DNA of 64,000 bases from Larix kaempferi (Eukaryota; Streptophyta; Pinopsida; Pinales; Pinaceae): NCBI GenBank assembly GCA_027924585.1, contig BSBM01000964.1, positions 1,991,501 to 2,055,500 of the forward strand, written 5' to 3'. The notes beneath the pieces are model-generated. The model did not search any database and was not told the origin of the DNA. It saw only the letters and a list, made by a program, of their open reading frames with translations. A program made the translations under genes and the position numbers. This document shows positions 1 through 10,346 of the stretch, one piece after another; the first letter of the stretch is position 1; every line of letters starts with the position of its first letter.

Positions 1-839
1 AACACAAACATAATCTTATTTAGTAAAGGGAAATTTGGATTTGGGAAAAACTCTGATGGGTAATTGGGGTTTGACTAGGTTTTGGACACGTTCGAATGGA
101 CAGGGAAGCAAAAAATGAGGATTACAGAAGCGGGGTGAAAGAATGGGAAAATTTGTCAGAGAGAGACAAAGAAGCATAAATAGGGAATGAACACGGTGGA
201 AAAATTTGGAGGCAAGTGGGTGAAAATTGAAGAAGTTATGGAAAACCCTAAAAATAGAGAAATGTGAGATTTTTTGCAACGACGTGGAAGGGATCCGCAA
301 CAGATGGATCTGAAACGACGTCGAATGGATTGAAAATGGCTGGATCTGAAACGAATTTCAGAATCGATCTGAAATGGCTGGATCTGGAACGGCTTTCAGA
401 ATGGATCTGAAATGGCTCAGAATGGATCGGCAACAGTTTAGCTGAAAATAGATATAGACCCCAGGTATGTTCGAATTCCTAACAGTTTAGGGGTTTCACT
501 CGGCCACCAATGTTGTCTGACGGCTTGCGTATTGGGGCAGTACCCCTCACTCCACGGCTAAGGTAAAACTGATAATCGCTTTGCCAAAAATGATAGCTCT
601 TGGTTTACCTCACGGGTGGGAACTGGTCAATCAGGTAGGGGTCATTGCCCTTTTCGCTGGCAGTTCCTCTCAATGGTCCAGCTACTTTGGGGTTCCTGTG
701 GTACTCCTCACAATGCGTTTTAGGGCTTATGCCCAAGTACTTCCCACAGTTAAGCGGATAGGGATTATTCCCAGATTTGAACTTGCAATAGATGCGAAAA
801 AAAAATGGCAAAAATTCCACCCAATGAGACCAAGAAAGT
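1..839 (-). mobile_element. Interior of a minus-strand copia-type element, cut by the window edge
   Basis: This lies downstream (minus strand) of the primer site at 840-851, so it should be leader and the start of the element's interior. No gag, protease or reverse transcriptase motif is readable on either strand. Positions about 300-440 hold degenerate short repeats built on GATCTGAAA and GGCTGGATCTG. The rest of the element, with its second LTR, would lie left of base 1. It could also be a small non-coding (TRIM-like) element. Confidence 0.4.
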
Positions 840-851
840 GCTTTGATACCA
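840..851 (-). promoter_or_regulatory. Primer binding site of the minus-strand LTR element
   Basis: Read on the minus strand this is TGGTATCAAAGC, one base from the usual plant site complementary to the 3' end of initiator-Met tRNA (TGGTATCAGAGC). It sits two bases from the LTR end at 854, as expected. It fixes the element's orientation. Confidence 0.75.
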
Positions 852-853
852 GA

Positions 854-1238
854 TGTGAAGAACCTGCAACAATTAATTAATGAAAATACACGAGACAACA
901 GAAATAACATAACTCATAATCGCTTTTATTGATCGCAGGCCACTTCGAGGGGGCAACCTCCTTTGAGCAAGCTCAATACAAATAACTTTACGGTACCTTC
1001 ATTGGCCTCAACACACACTTATATACTAAGTCTATGCCCAATACTATGGGTTAATACCATGGGAAATATAATACTACGGGACGACTTACAAAGCATATGC
1101 GTCCAATACTATGGGTCAATACCATGGGCTAATACAAACTATGGATCGACAAATACTATGAGGCGACTTACAAAGCATATGTGTCCAACAACAATATACT
1201 AACAAAGTAAAGAGAAGGGTTGATACAAGTTCCTAACA
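854..1238 (-). repeat. 5' LTR (385 bp) of a minus-strand copia-type element
   Basis: On the minus strand the segment begins TGTTAGGAACTTG and ends CAGGTTCTTCACA, an imperfect terminal inverted repeat closing in TG...CA, followed by the primer site. The outer edge at 1238 falls exactly where similarity to the second composite unit (from 56846) begins, so this LTR inserted into the unit. The expected 5-bp duplication would be CGCTT (1239-1243); its partner lies outside the window. Positions about 1025-1195 contain imperfect direct repeats of words such as CGACTTACAAAGCATATG. Confidence 0.7.
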
Positions 1239-1497
1239 CGCTTACACCCAACCTTGCTAGCCTACCCTTTCTTTTTCTTTGTACATGCCACCTGAGCCTT
1301 TTGTACCTTGTAAAATTTGAACCATTGTTTTTCTGCAATACATGCTTATCCTTGGCTTTTAATCACTATTTCAATATGGTGTCGCTTTTTCTTATTCATG
1401 CCTCCCTTTCATTTTCTTTACATAAATGTTTGTTTTTTCACCATACCCTTTCAATATATAGGTTTATCATTTTCTCATTATAGTTCTTCATTAACAA

Positions 1498-3272
1498 ATG
1501 GCCACTCACCTTACTGACCATGGCATTGACTTAATGCTTGCATTTGCCTCCAATATACAACCATTCGTACAAATATTTCATATCGAAACTATTAAATCTA
1601 TCCATACCACAATATTGCGTTATCGAACTACAATATATGATGGCACTCACCTAAAAGATTTGATGTTGCCTCCAAAGTTTAATGGCCTTGTTTTTTATGG
1701 GATAATTCAAAAGGGCTCACTTGTACACCTCACAAAGTGGACCTGTGCAACTCTTAGTAGTTGCATGTAAGATTCCTTCATGCTTTACTAATCTATCATA
1801 AATACTTGTTTCCCTCCATAAAAACCACTAACTTGATATTTTTTATTTTTATTTTCCTTATAGAACTATCACCTTGGAAGACCTCGAAGTCATCACTTGT
1901 TCAACAACCTTGATCGCCCATCCGATCCCTTTACATTTTCCCCCACTCTCCAAGATGGAACCCCCTCATCACCATCACAAGAACCACCTCTCAAAAAACA
2001 ATGCACACTCACACAATTTCCTTCCTCTTCCACTATTCAAATACATATTCCTATTAGAGAATTAATCCCATACAAAACAACCTGGTCCATCAAGGTATGA
2101 GTAGAAGCAAAAACAACCCTACGCACATTAAAAAAGCAATAAGGAAATGGAAAATTCTTTGGCTTCGATCTTGTTGACCATGATTGAGGGGATATACACA
2201 TAATTTGATTTAATGATTCTATAGACACATTTTATGAGCAAATCCTGATTGGCCATGTCTACTTGATCTCCAAAGATACTATCAAATAGGAAAACAAAAT
2301 GTTTAGTCGCCTGAATAATGACTGGGAGATGTTCTTGAATCCAACCTCCCTTATTCAACATTGCGTAGAGGAAAGTAGAATTATTCCCCAACAACATTTC
2401 ACATTCAAATCAATCAACGAAATCAAATCAACATCTGTTGATATCACTGGCCTTATCACTAACAAATCCCCTAGCACCCCTATACATAGGAAAGATGGAT
2501 CATAAACTAAACAAAAAAATAGTCCATCTAAAGTACATGTCAGGCTATAGCATGGACATGACCTTGTGGGGAGAACATTGCCATGTAGAAGGAAAAGAAC
2601 TAGCTAAATTATGCTCTTCAGGCACCCACCCCGTTCTTGCAATCAAGGATGGCCATGCAGCTGAATTCAATGGTAAAACTATTGGGACTATCTCCAAATC
2701 CATTGTTTTGATAAACCCATATATATCAGAAGCACATAATCATAACACGTTGGTTTGAGAAAGTGGGCTTTCAAATTCCCTCCCCATCCTTAACTACAAT
2801 ATATACAAATGCTCCTAAACATGTGCACGAAAAAAAAACAGTTAGTGATATTCTTCACATTGGTCCCTTCGAAAAAGCTAAATGGATTTTACTAAAGGCT
2901 ACCATAACAAAAATCTATGGTGGCAACTTGTACTACCCTTCTTTCCCTTTGATTGTTGTTGATAAGAAATGAATGAAAAACATAATCCGAGATCATGACA
3001 ACGTCTGGCATTGTCCCAAATATAATGTTGCTTTAACCAATTGTGATTAAAGGTATCTCCTTAAACTTGACCTGTAGGACCGCACCGGTTCACTTGATCC
3101 TATTGTTGCTTTTGAGGATGCAACACCTAAACTAATGGGAATTAGTGCTAAAGGCTTGCACTTTCTTTTCTTTGCTCCCAACTCCATCAAAGAAATCCTT
3201 TCCAAAGTCAAGTGCAAACAATTCCTTTCCACACTCTCTGCTAAAGTGGAAAGATTTAATGACACAAATTAG
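1498..3272 (+). pseudogene. RPA1-like (replication protein A 70-kDa subunit) pseudogene, copy 1
   Basis: RPA1 is the large subunit of the single-strand-DNA-binding heterotrimer used in replication and repair. All four OB-fold regions of the family can be followed in order: N-terminal domain (1498-1766 joined to 1864-1930), DBD-A (about 2040-2340), DBD-B (about 2380-2750, with TLWGEHC and HPVLAIKDGH closely matching plant RPA1), and DBD-C (about 2850-3270, with KWILLKATI). A 97-bp GT-AG intron at 1767-1863 splices in frame. The reading frame is broken by stops at 2098 (TGA, from a likely CGA), about 2140, 2183 and 2210, and by frameshifts near 2500 and 2760. The zinc ribbon of DBD-C has lost cysteines. 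Retention of the intron argues for a DNA-level copy, not a retrocopy. Plant Helitrons often carry RPA-like genes. Family assignment is firm; non-function is clear. Confidence 0.85.
1767..1863 (+). other. Intron of RPA1-like pseudogene copy 1
   Basis: It starts GTAAGATTCC and ends in a pyrimidine-rich tract plus TATAG. Removing it keeps the RPA1 frame across the joint. In copy 2 the same donor reads CTAAG (57374), so that donor is mutated. Confidence 0.75.
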
Positions 3273-3760
3273 TTGAAGGTCATACTCATGCGATGAGAGG
3301 ATCTAGTTTTGGTAGACGGGAGTAGGCTTTTCCTTCCTTTAATTAGTAAGTTCCAACAAACATAGAGGGATGTAAACATATGATTACCCCCTCTATTTTT
3401 GTAAATACTTAACTAGAACATTCCACTCCTTTTCATATGAGGTTTCCATGAACACAACTCAATTGAAGGTAAGACTCATACGTTCAAAGGATATTTTCCA
3501 TGTAGAGGGGAGAAAGATTTTGCTTACTTACATTAGCAAGCTCCAACAAGCATAGAGGGATGTAAACAAATGATTAATCCATCCATTTTTAACTAAACAT
3601 TCCATTCTTTTACATATGTGGTTTTAGTGCAAACACTTATATTCCACTCAACACTACTAAAATACATAACTAAAACATTCCATTCTTTTACATATACGGT
3701 TTTAGTGCAAACATTCATATTCCACTTGACATTACTATCTATGTCATGCTTAAGTTTTAG
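3270..3760 (+). repeat. Imperfect tandem repeats behind RPA1 copy 1
   Basis: Two units of about 190 bp begin near 3270 and 3462 (shared words AGTTGAAGGT/AATTGAAGGT, CATAGAGGGATGTAAAC). They are followed by two shorter units of about 78 bp from about 3597 (shared ACATTCCATTCTTTTACATA). The same array stands at 58878-59370, so it predates the separation of the two copies. Confidence 0.7.
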
Positions 3761-4019
3761 TCCGCCCTTATATGCATTTTCTTGGTTTACCTACCTTTCA
3801 ATTTTTCATTATCATCTGCTTTATTGTCATGCTTTATGTTTACTGTAACTAATACAATCACTTATGGGACTCTTAATTACTTTGAATATCACCCAAGTTT
3901 TCTTTTTATATGACTCACTTTAAACAAACCGTTAAATAATTCTAAATGAAATGTTTAGGCTTTTGTATTGAATGCCTCCTTGCAAACATAGTTACATGTT
4001 CATGTTTAATATTGATGAT
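3761..4019. other. AT-rich spacer of the composite unit
   Basis: It aligns with about 59385-59602 in copy 2. I see no gene or structured repeat in it. Confidence 0.5.
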
Positions 4020-4028
4020 ATGTTCTTT
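4020..4028 (+). repeat. Target-site duplication of LINE1, left copy
   Basis: ATGTTCTTT is repeated at 10338-10346, directly after the A-rich tail. A 9-bp duplication is normal for L1-type insertion. Confidence 0.75.
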
Positions 4029-4293
4029 TCTTGAAACATAGGTTATATCTTGTTGTAATCGTAAGTATGGAGAGCACTACACTGAGAGGGTTTTTCAGAG
4101 GGTTGTAGAGGGTTTTTCATGTCGAAGTCTTAGTGTTTCTCTGTAACCTAGAAGCCATGCGGGCTGGCGAGTAACCATGTACGGTGTGGGAGTGTTTTTG
4201 GGTGGTCGCGATGGCGACTGTTGGGGCGATTGTACGTAGGGTTTAGTGAGGTTTTAAGATAGTGGAGTCAGAGTTGCTGTCGGAAATGGAACC

Positions 4294-6237
4294 TTGAAGG
4301 GGTTCCGACAATTTTTAACATTTTCTCTGGGAATGGAACCTAGTCCTGACCCGCTGGCGATGGAAACTTCGAGGGGAAGTAAAGAAAACTCTGTTGAGTG
4401 GTGGGCAGAAGTTGGGGTGCTCAAGCCAGATGTAGAATATTGGAGCATGTGGAGGGCACGTGCCTCACATGCGGGTCAGGTTCTTGGGATAGGGACAGAT
4501 GCTCTCGCGAGATTGGCCGATGGGCATAAAAATTTATCTCAACATTTCCGAGAGACTAAGGTTTGTAGTACTTCAGAGGAGGGATCTACAATCCCTGATA
4601 ACATTCTTGTGGTGGAAACCATTTCCATACCTAGCTCTCAGACATTCCAAAGATAACCCAGGGTGGTATCAAACCGAAAAAACAAAAAGTGGCATATGCG
4701 GGACCAGGGCGTTGATCTGTTGATGGACCGTCTATCAGGCTTGGAAGGTATTGCAGCTCTATCGATCCAAGCATTGGTAGGGAAATTTTCCTATGGTGCC
4801 ATGAATCCAAAGGACATTGATTAGTGGGTCTCCACTAATTGGGAAAAAATGATTGTTTATAGGCCGTAGATATATATTTTATGCAAGGGATGGTATATGT
4901 TCTATTTTAGGATGGAAGAACACACAACTACGATTCTGGAGAAGACATGGATTAAGGGGAATTCCAGCCTTATGCTCAAACGTTGGCATATGGGCTTCGA
5001 CCCTGTCACAGAAAAGTTACGATTTCGACATATTTGGGTTTTATTACGGGCATTTCCTTTAGAGATGTGCCACAAAGAGGCCTTTGTAGCTGTGGCTAAT
5101 CATTTGGGGCGATTTCTACACTTAAATGAATAAACCCTAATCAGAGTGGATCATCGGGTGGGTAGGGTGCTTGTGGAAATTGATATGTCCTTGGGGATGT
5201 TTGAATCACTGGACATTGTGTGGCGTGATAGGCGATACACGTAGACACTGGACTATTAGGGGATCCCATTTCGATGCTCTAGATGCAAGGTTGTCGGCCA
5301 CCTATGGCGTGAATGCTCTGATTCTAGCTCGGGATTTGAATGGGACTCTATGGAGGAGGTTGAGGCTTGGACTTATGATAGTAATTCGACCTCGTAGGGT
5401 GAAGCTGAGGGCCCAGTTCCTGGGCCCTGTACGCCCCAGGTGTTGGTTGTGGAAGGCATGGATCCTTCTTCTCTAATTGGTAAGTTAAAAAACCTTGATC
5501 CTTCCTTTCGTCTACTTTAACAAAAGATGATTTAGTTTTTCTATCGTGATTGGAAGGTAAAGGGGATCGTATAGGGGATGGTATTATTGGAGACACTCCC
5601 ACATTTTATTTGGGTAATACAGTGGGCCTCGGATCCTATTGCTCCTAAGCCTTCGGATCCCGTCCCTTCTTCAGATGCATCGAAACCGGTTATTTTGGGC
5701 CTTTTTGAAAATCCTCCCCCCACGGTTGGGGTTTTATCTCAGGGTTTTGTATCAAATAATGTGGATCTTCCCTCCTCGCCCCCTATTGTACCTCCCCTTC
5801 TTTAATTCTCTCAGGGCGATGAACAGTCTGGTCCGGCTTATAGGGATCTCCCCCTTATGCAGATGATTCCTCATCTGGAAGGGGGGATATTGGGAGATTC
5901 TTCGCGGGGATCGACGGTTCCATCCTTTGTAGACATTGTTAAATCAAAGACCCCGATCAAAACCTTCTTAGCAAACATTCCTTCGGTTGTAGGCATTCAG
6001 GTTTCTCCTCTGGTTATTTCAGATGATATCCCTGGGTCGGGGTTGTCGGCCGAAGGTGTTAGGAAAGGGAGTATTTCCCAATTTTCTCCGATAAAAACTT
6101 GGAGTGGAAGAAAAGTTAAACCCCTTAAATTGGATATCCCTTCTTCGGACAACTCCCTGGATACTTCTACATCCATTGGATCAGTGGATTCCAAACGAGC
6201 TCTTACGGACATGAAAGCCCTTGCTAGGGTGAAATGA
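4294..6237 (+). pseudogene. LINE1 ORF1 (DUF4283-type nucleic-acid-binding protein), broken
   Basis: Plant L1 ORF1 proteins bind the element RNA. Readable pieces are an N-terminal part from 4294 and a DUF4283-like core at about 4937-5131 (TWIKGNSSLMLKRW, then IWVLLRAFPLEMCHKEAF, the usual 'WVRLPGLPLEFW' region). A proline/serine-rich tail runs from about 5578 to 6237. The pieces lie in different frames, with stops near 4653, 4829, 5131 and 5803. No zinc knuckle is visible in this copy. The final TGA (6235-6237) overlaps the ATG of ORF2. The start is uncertain because the 5' part is degenerate. Confidence 0.7.
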
Positions 6238-9200
6238 TGATCTTCTTCTCTCTGAATATTAGAGGGATTGGGGTCCCTCAAAGGTATTGTGGATTCATTG
6301 AGACCGGATATCATTTTTCTCCAGGAAACTATGGTTTCAGTTGAGCATGCCAGGTTATTTTTTCAGAGCATTAGGAAATATTGGGTTTGATTGACATTGA
6401 GCCGATCCCTCTTGGACATACTTGGAGCAATGGTAGGAAGGCATATGATAGGATTTCAAAGCGCTTGGATAGGTATATGATGTCTGAGAAACTGGTTGAA
6501 TCAGTGAATAAATATAGAACATGGTCGGTTTTATCGACCCTATCGGATCACCTTCCAATATTATTGGAGTTGGACCTCGGTGGGGAAAAGATCCCTTACC
6601 CATTTAAATTCAACCACACTTTACTGTAGTTGGTCGATTTCAGGTCTTTTGTGCGTTCAAAATGAGGTAGTTTTCCAGTGGTTGGGATCAGCTCGTCGTC
6701 TCAAAGATTACTGAAAAAACCGAGCTACTTAAATATGGCGGTCAAACTCTGGGAGAAGGCTCACAAGATAACAGAGAAGCAAGAATGATTAGATATTGAC
6801 TCTAAAATTAAGTCATTAAATGTCGCATATCTGGGTTGTCCTCTCCCGGATGGGGCTCGTTCACTTTTGGTGGACCTGGAGAGTAGATGTCTTTAGTTTT
6901 TATACCGGGAGGAAGCCTCTTGGCGATTGAAGAGTAGGGCTTTGTGGGTCTCATTGGGAGACAATAATTCAAATTTTTTTTCACCATTTTTCCAATGGAA
7001 GAAGGATTTCAAACACTATTTGGCAATTGAAGAGCAGGTCTGGGGACACTATTTCAGAGCTGGCGGACCTTCAGGGGGGAGCTACAGCCTTTTTCAAAGA
7101 CTATTATCTTGATCCGGGAATCCCGTCGATTGGGGATCAAATAAGGGTTATTGAAGACTATCCTCAACTGTTTACTGAGCAAGAAGGTAACGATATATTT
7201 CTCTCGGTGACCTTGAAGGAGATCCATGCTTTTCTGAGAGATTTCACAAAAGACAAAATCCCGGGTCCAGATGGCTGGACCGCAGAACTCTTCTTGGAAT
7301 TCTTTGATATAATGGGCCAAGATTTACTGGATATGGTGGAAGAATATAGAACGAAAGGGTTTGTGCCGGGGGCACTCAATGCTACCTTTCTAGTCCTCAT
7401 CCCAAAGGTATCTAATCCATCATCATTTATGGATTTTCGGCCTATATCCCTCTGTAACCTTGTCTATAAAGTTATTTCCAAGGTTATTGCCTGCAGGATA
7501 AATCCTGTACTCTCTCGAGGACTTTCCATGGAACAATATGGTTTTTTGTACAACCAACAGATCCTAGATGTGGTGGGGGTGGCGTAGGAGGTTTTTCATA
7601 GTATTAAATCCAAGGATCTACAAGCATTAATACTCCAACTGGATCTTACAAGGGCATATGATAATGTGAATTGGAGTTTCCTCCGCTTGGCACTTGTTTA
7701 GATTGGCATTCCTTGGGGATCCATTAAATGGATTATGGCCTGTATTTCGTCTGTAAACTACTCTATTCTTATTAATGGCTGCCCCACAGAGTTTGTTTCT
7801 TGTTCACGAGGATTGCGCTAGGGGTGTCTCCTTTCTCCTCTTCTTTTCCTAATTGTGATTGGAGGCCTCAGCAGACAGATTATTAAAGTCAAAGATGAGT
7901 TCTTGATTTCGGGGGTGCAGGTATCACCACATATCTCTATCACTCATCAATTTTTTGTTGACGATGTGATGTTATTTGGGCTTGCTGACTTGCAGGAATG
8001 GGGCCACTGGTGGCGTATACTTCAACATTTTTTTCACTGCTCTGGCATGATTATTAACGAAGGGAAATCTAGATTATTGAAGCATAAGCTGGGGGATTCG
8101 GTGCTCCTGGATATCACTGCTTTTATTCCCTTTAATGTCAGCGAACTGATTGATGGTACAAAATACCTTGGATATTTTTTAAATCCAAATGGATACAGGA
8201 TTGCGGATTGGGAGTGGCTCCTAAAAGACTTCGACAAGCAGATAAATCATTAACAATGGATATGGTTATCCAATGGAGGTCGCCTTATTCTTGCAAAGTC
8301 AGTTTTACAAAACTTGGGGGTTTACTGGTTTTCCCTGTGCCGAGTCCCAAAGTCTATATTATCCAGTATTCGTTAGAAGGTTCATCACTTTATCTGGTCT
8401 GGGAATGGTAAACAAAAAATACATTTAGTGGATTGGGCCAAGTTGGATAGACCCTTTGCACATGGTGGATGGGAATTAAAGAATATATACTCTTTCTCGG
8501 CAGCCTTATTGGCCAAAAGCCTCTAGCGTGCACTATCTGTAGATTGCGTTTGGGGTAAAATTATAAAAGATATATATTTTGGTAAGTTGTTGACGATACA
8601 ATGGATAAGAACCAGGGAGAAAAATACTAAAGGAATATCAAACATTTGGGCAGGATTGCTCTCCTCCTTCCCGGTGATGGCTTATTGGCTGGCCTGGTAT
8701 CCTGGAAATGGGCGACATATATTATTAGGCGAAGATCCGATTGTGGGTGGTCCTGTAAACTTCAAGATTTTGGCTGCACTGGTTAATCATCTAAGATGTC
8801 GTGGATACTATACTCTTTATCACATCCTCATAAAAAACAATCCGAATGAGATGTTCAATTCTTGGCTTAGTGCCTCTCAGTTGGGGTTGACTTGTTCTAT
8901 GGCGGATGAATGGCGGTCTTATTTACCGGACCTGTATCGTGCAAATATCCGAATAGTGGACGGCGATGACCGACTTCTATGGTCATGGAATACCACAGAT
9001 GGATCCATTACTGCTAGATTGGCTTATGAGGTGATCTGTTCATATTAGATATGGACTAGGAAATGGTGGCATGTATGTTGCTGGAATTGGAGCTTACCAC
9101 TTAAAGTCAAAATATTTATGTGGTTTTTGCTAGAGGGGAAGATCTTGATTTGGGAAAACCGTCAAAAGGGAGGGCTTCTCGGCCTGAAGATTTGCTCCCT

Positions 9201-10005
9201 CTGTCACCAGGTGGCTGAAAAATTCGATCACCTCTTTGTTACCTGTCCTTTTACGGTGAAAGTATGGGCTTTTATTGGTACTCCATGCCCTTATCTTCAG
9301 GCTAGGCCAGATGTCTCTTTACATGAGCGGTTTCGAGTAGTTTTTGCTTTAAAAAATATTTCGGGGGAGTTGGCTTGTCTGGCCACTTGGGAAATCTAGA
9401 AATCCCGCAATTCTTTGATTTTTGAAAACTTTCTCTCAGATCCTAGCCATGTGGGCTATTCAGTTCTGTCACTCTCTCAGGATGACGGTTGCTCACAGAA
9501 GGTGATACTTCAGAAAGTTGATCGGGTTACTTGGACACCTCTCCTTCTTCGTTCAGGTAATTGTACACGGTTTGATGGTGCTTCTCAGGTATCTTCGGGT
9601 CATTGTGGAGCTGGGGTGTTTATTGAGTGTGACAATGGCGACCTGATCAAACTCTGGATGTGTGGTGGTAGTGGCACTAACACACAAGGTGAATTATTGG
9701 CTTTATAGCTTGTTTTATTTTTCACTTCATAGTCCAATATTTCATTGGATCCGATAGATGGGGATGCATTGACTATTGTGAATTGGGATACCTCAGTCGC
9801 CACTATCGATGCTTTAGCTATCTCTTCTTGGCTGGACCAGACCAGGATTCTCTTGGGACTCTGCCCTGAGACTGCTATCATCCACATATTTCGGGAACAT
9901 AACGTTATCGCAGATGAACTTTCTCGCAGAGGCCTTTCGGCTATGGAAGGCCGTATTTTTAATGAGATTCAGGTGGGTGAGGATCGGCCTCTGTTTGGTC
10001 ACTAG
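6234..10005 (+). pseudogene. LINE1 ORF2: endonuclease / reverse transcriptase / RNase H, broken
   Basis: ORF2 nicks DNA and reverse-transcribes the LINE. It opens with ATG overlapping the ORF1 stop (ATGA). The endonuclease start (SLNIRGIG, then RPDIIFLQETM with the catalytic Glu) runs to about 6385. It then jumps to the C-terminal part (HTWSNGRKAYDRISKRLDR, SDHLPILLEL), so roughly 100 residues are missing. The reverse transcriptase (about 7160-8250) has KIPGPDGW, DFRPISLCN and the catalytic FVDD. A zinc-binding region lies at about 9110-9260. RNase H (about 9560-9960) keeps FDGAS, GELLAL, GDALTI and IADELS. In-frame stops are mostly TAG (7585, 7699, 7819, 8524, 9046, 9397, 9706, 9730). A frameshift lies near 6273. 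Confidence 0.85.
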
Positions 10006-10337
10006 AATTTTTTCACTTGCTAAGATGTCCTCCTACTTTTCGTTTTGTCTTTCAGGACTGTCTTTCTTCTTTTCCCTGACGGCTTTACAATTATTTTTGC
10101 TTCTTTCCTCTATGTTTCTTCTCATTGGACATGCGGTTGTCTTGGTTCTTTTTGAGGATTGGTATATCTTGTTGTTTGGTTTCCTGATGCTATCGATCCT
10201 TCGGTGTCATGGATCAGTTTGTTTTATTGAACTTTTAGGGTTTTGATATTTAGTTTATTTGAATCTCTGTTGGGACTTATCTGTAATCAATTTATACTTA
10301 TAATATAAAGTATAGTCTTTTTTCCTGTGAAAAAAAA

Positions 10338-10346
10338 ATGTTCTTT
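10338..10346 (+). repeat. Target-site duplication of LINE1, right copy
   Basis: ATGTTCTTT matches 4020-4028. Confidence 0.75.

Larger units (their letters stand above)
4029..10337 (+). mobile_element. LINE1: full-span L1-type LINE, inactivated
   Basis: This 6.3-kb plus-strand non-LTR retrotransposon is flanked by ATGTTCTTT duplications and ends in an A8 tail after a short AT-rich 3' UTR. It carries a 5' UTR, a decayed ORF1, and an ORF2 with endonuclease, reverse transcriptase, zinc-binding and RNase H regions. The domain order is that of plant L1 elements with RNase H. It interrupts composite copy 1 and is absent from copy 2, which also lacks about 50 bp around the site. Internal damage includes a large endonuclease deletion, frameshifts and many TAG stops, so it cannot move itself. 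Confidence 0.9.

Noticed and set aside
476-483. TCCTAACA as the edge of a second LTR of the minus-strand element
   Set aside because: Only about 13 bases resemble the true LTR end at 1238; sequence beyond does not match the LTR at 854-1238.
605-910. 101-residue minus-strand frame crossing the primer site
   Set aside because: It runs from the LTR through the primer site into the leader, where no coding sequence is expected, and shows no gag motif.
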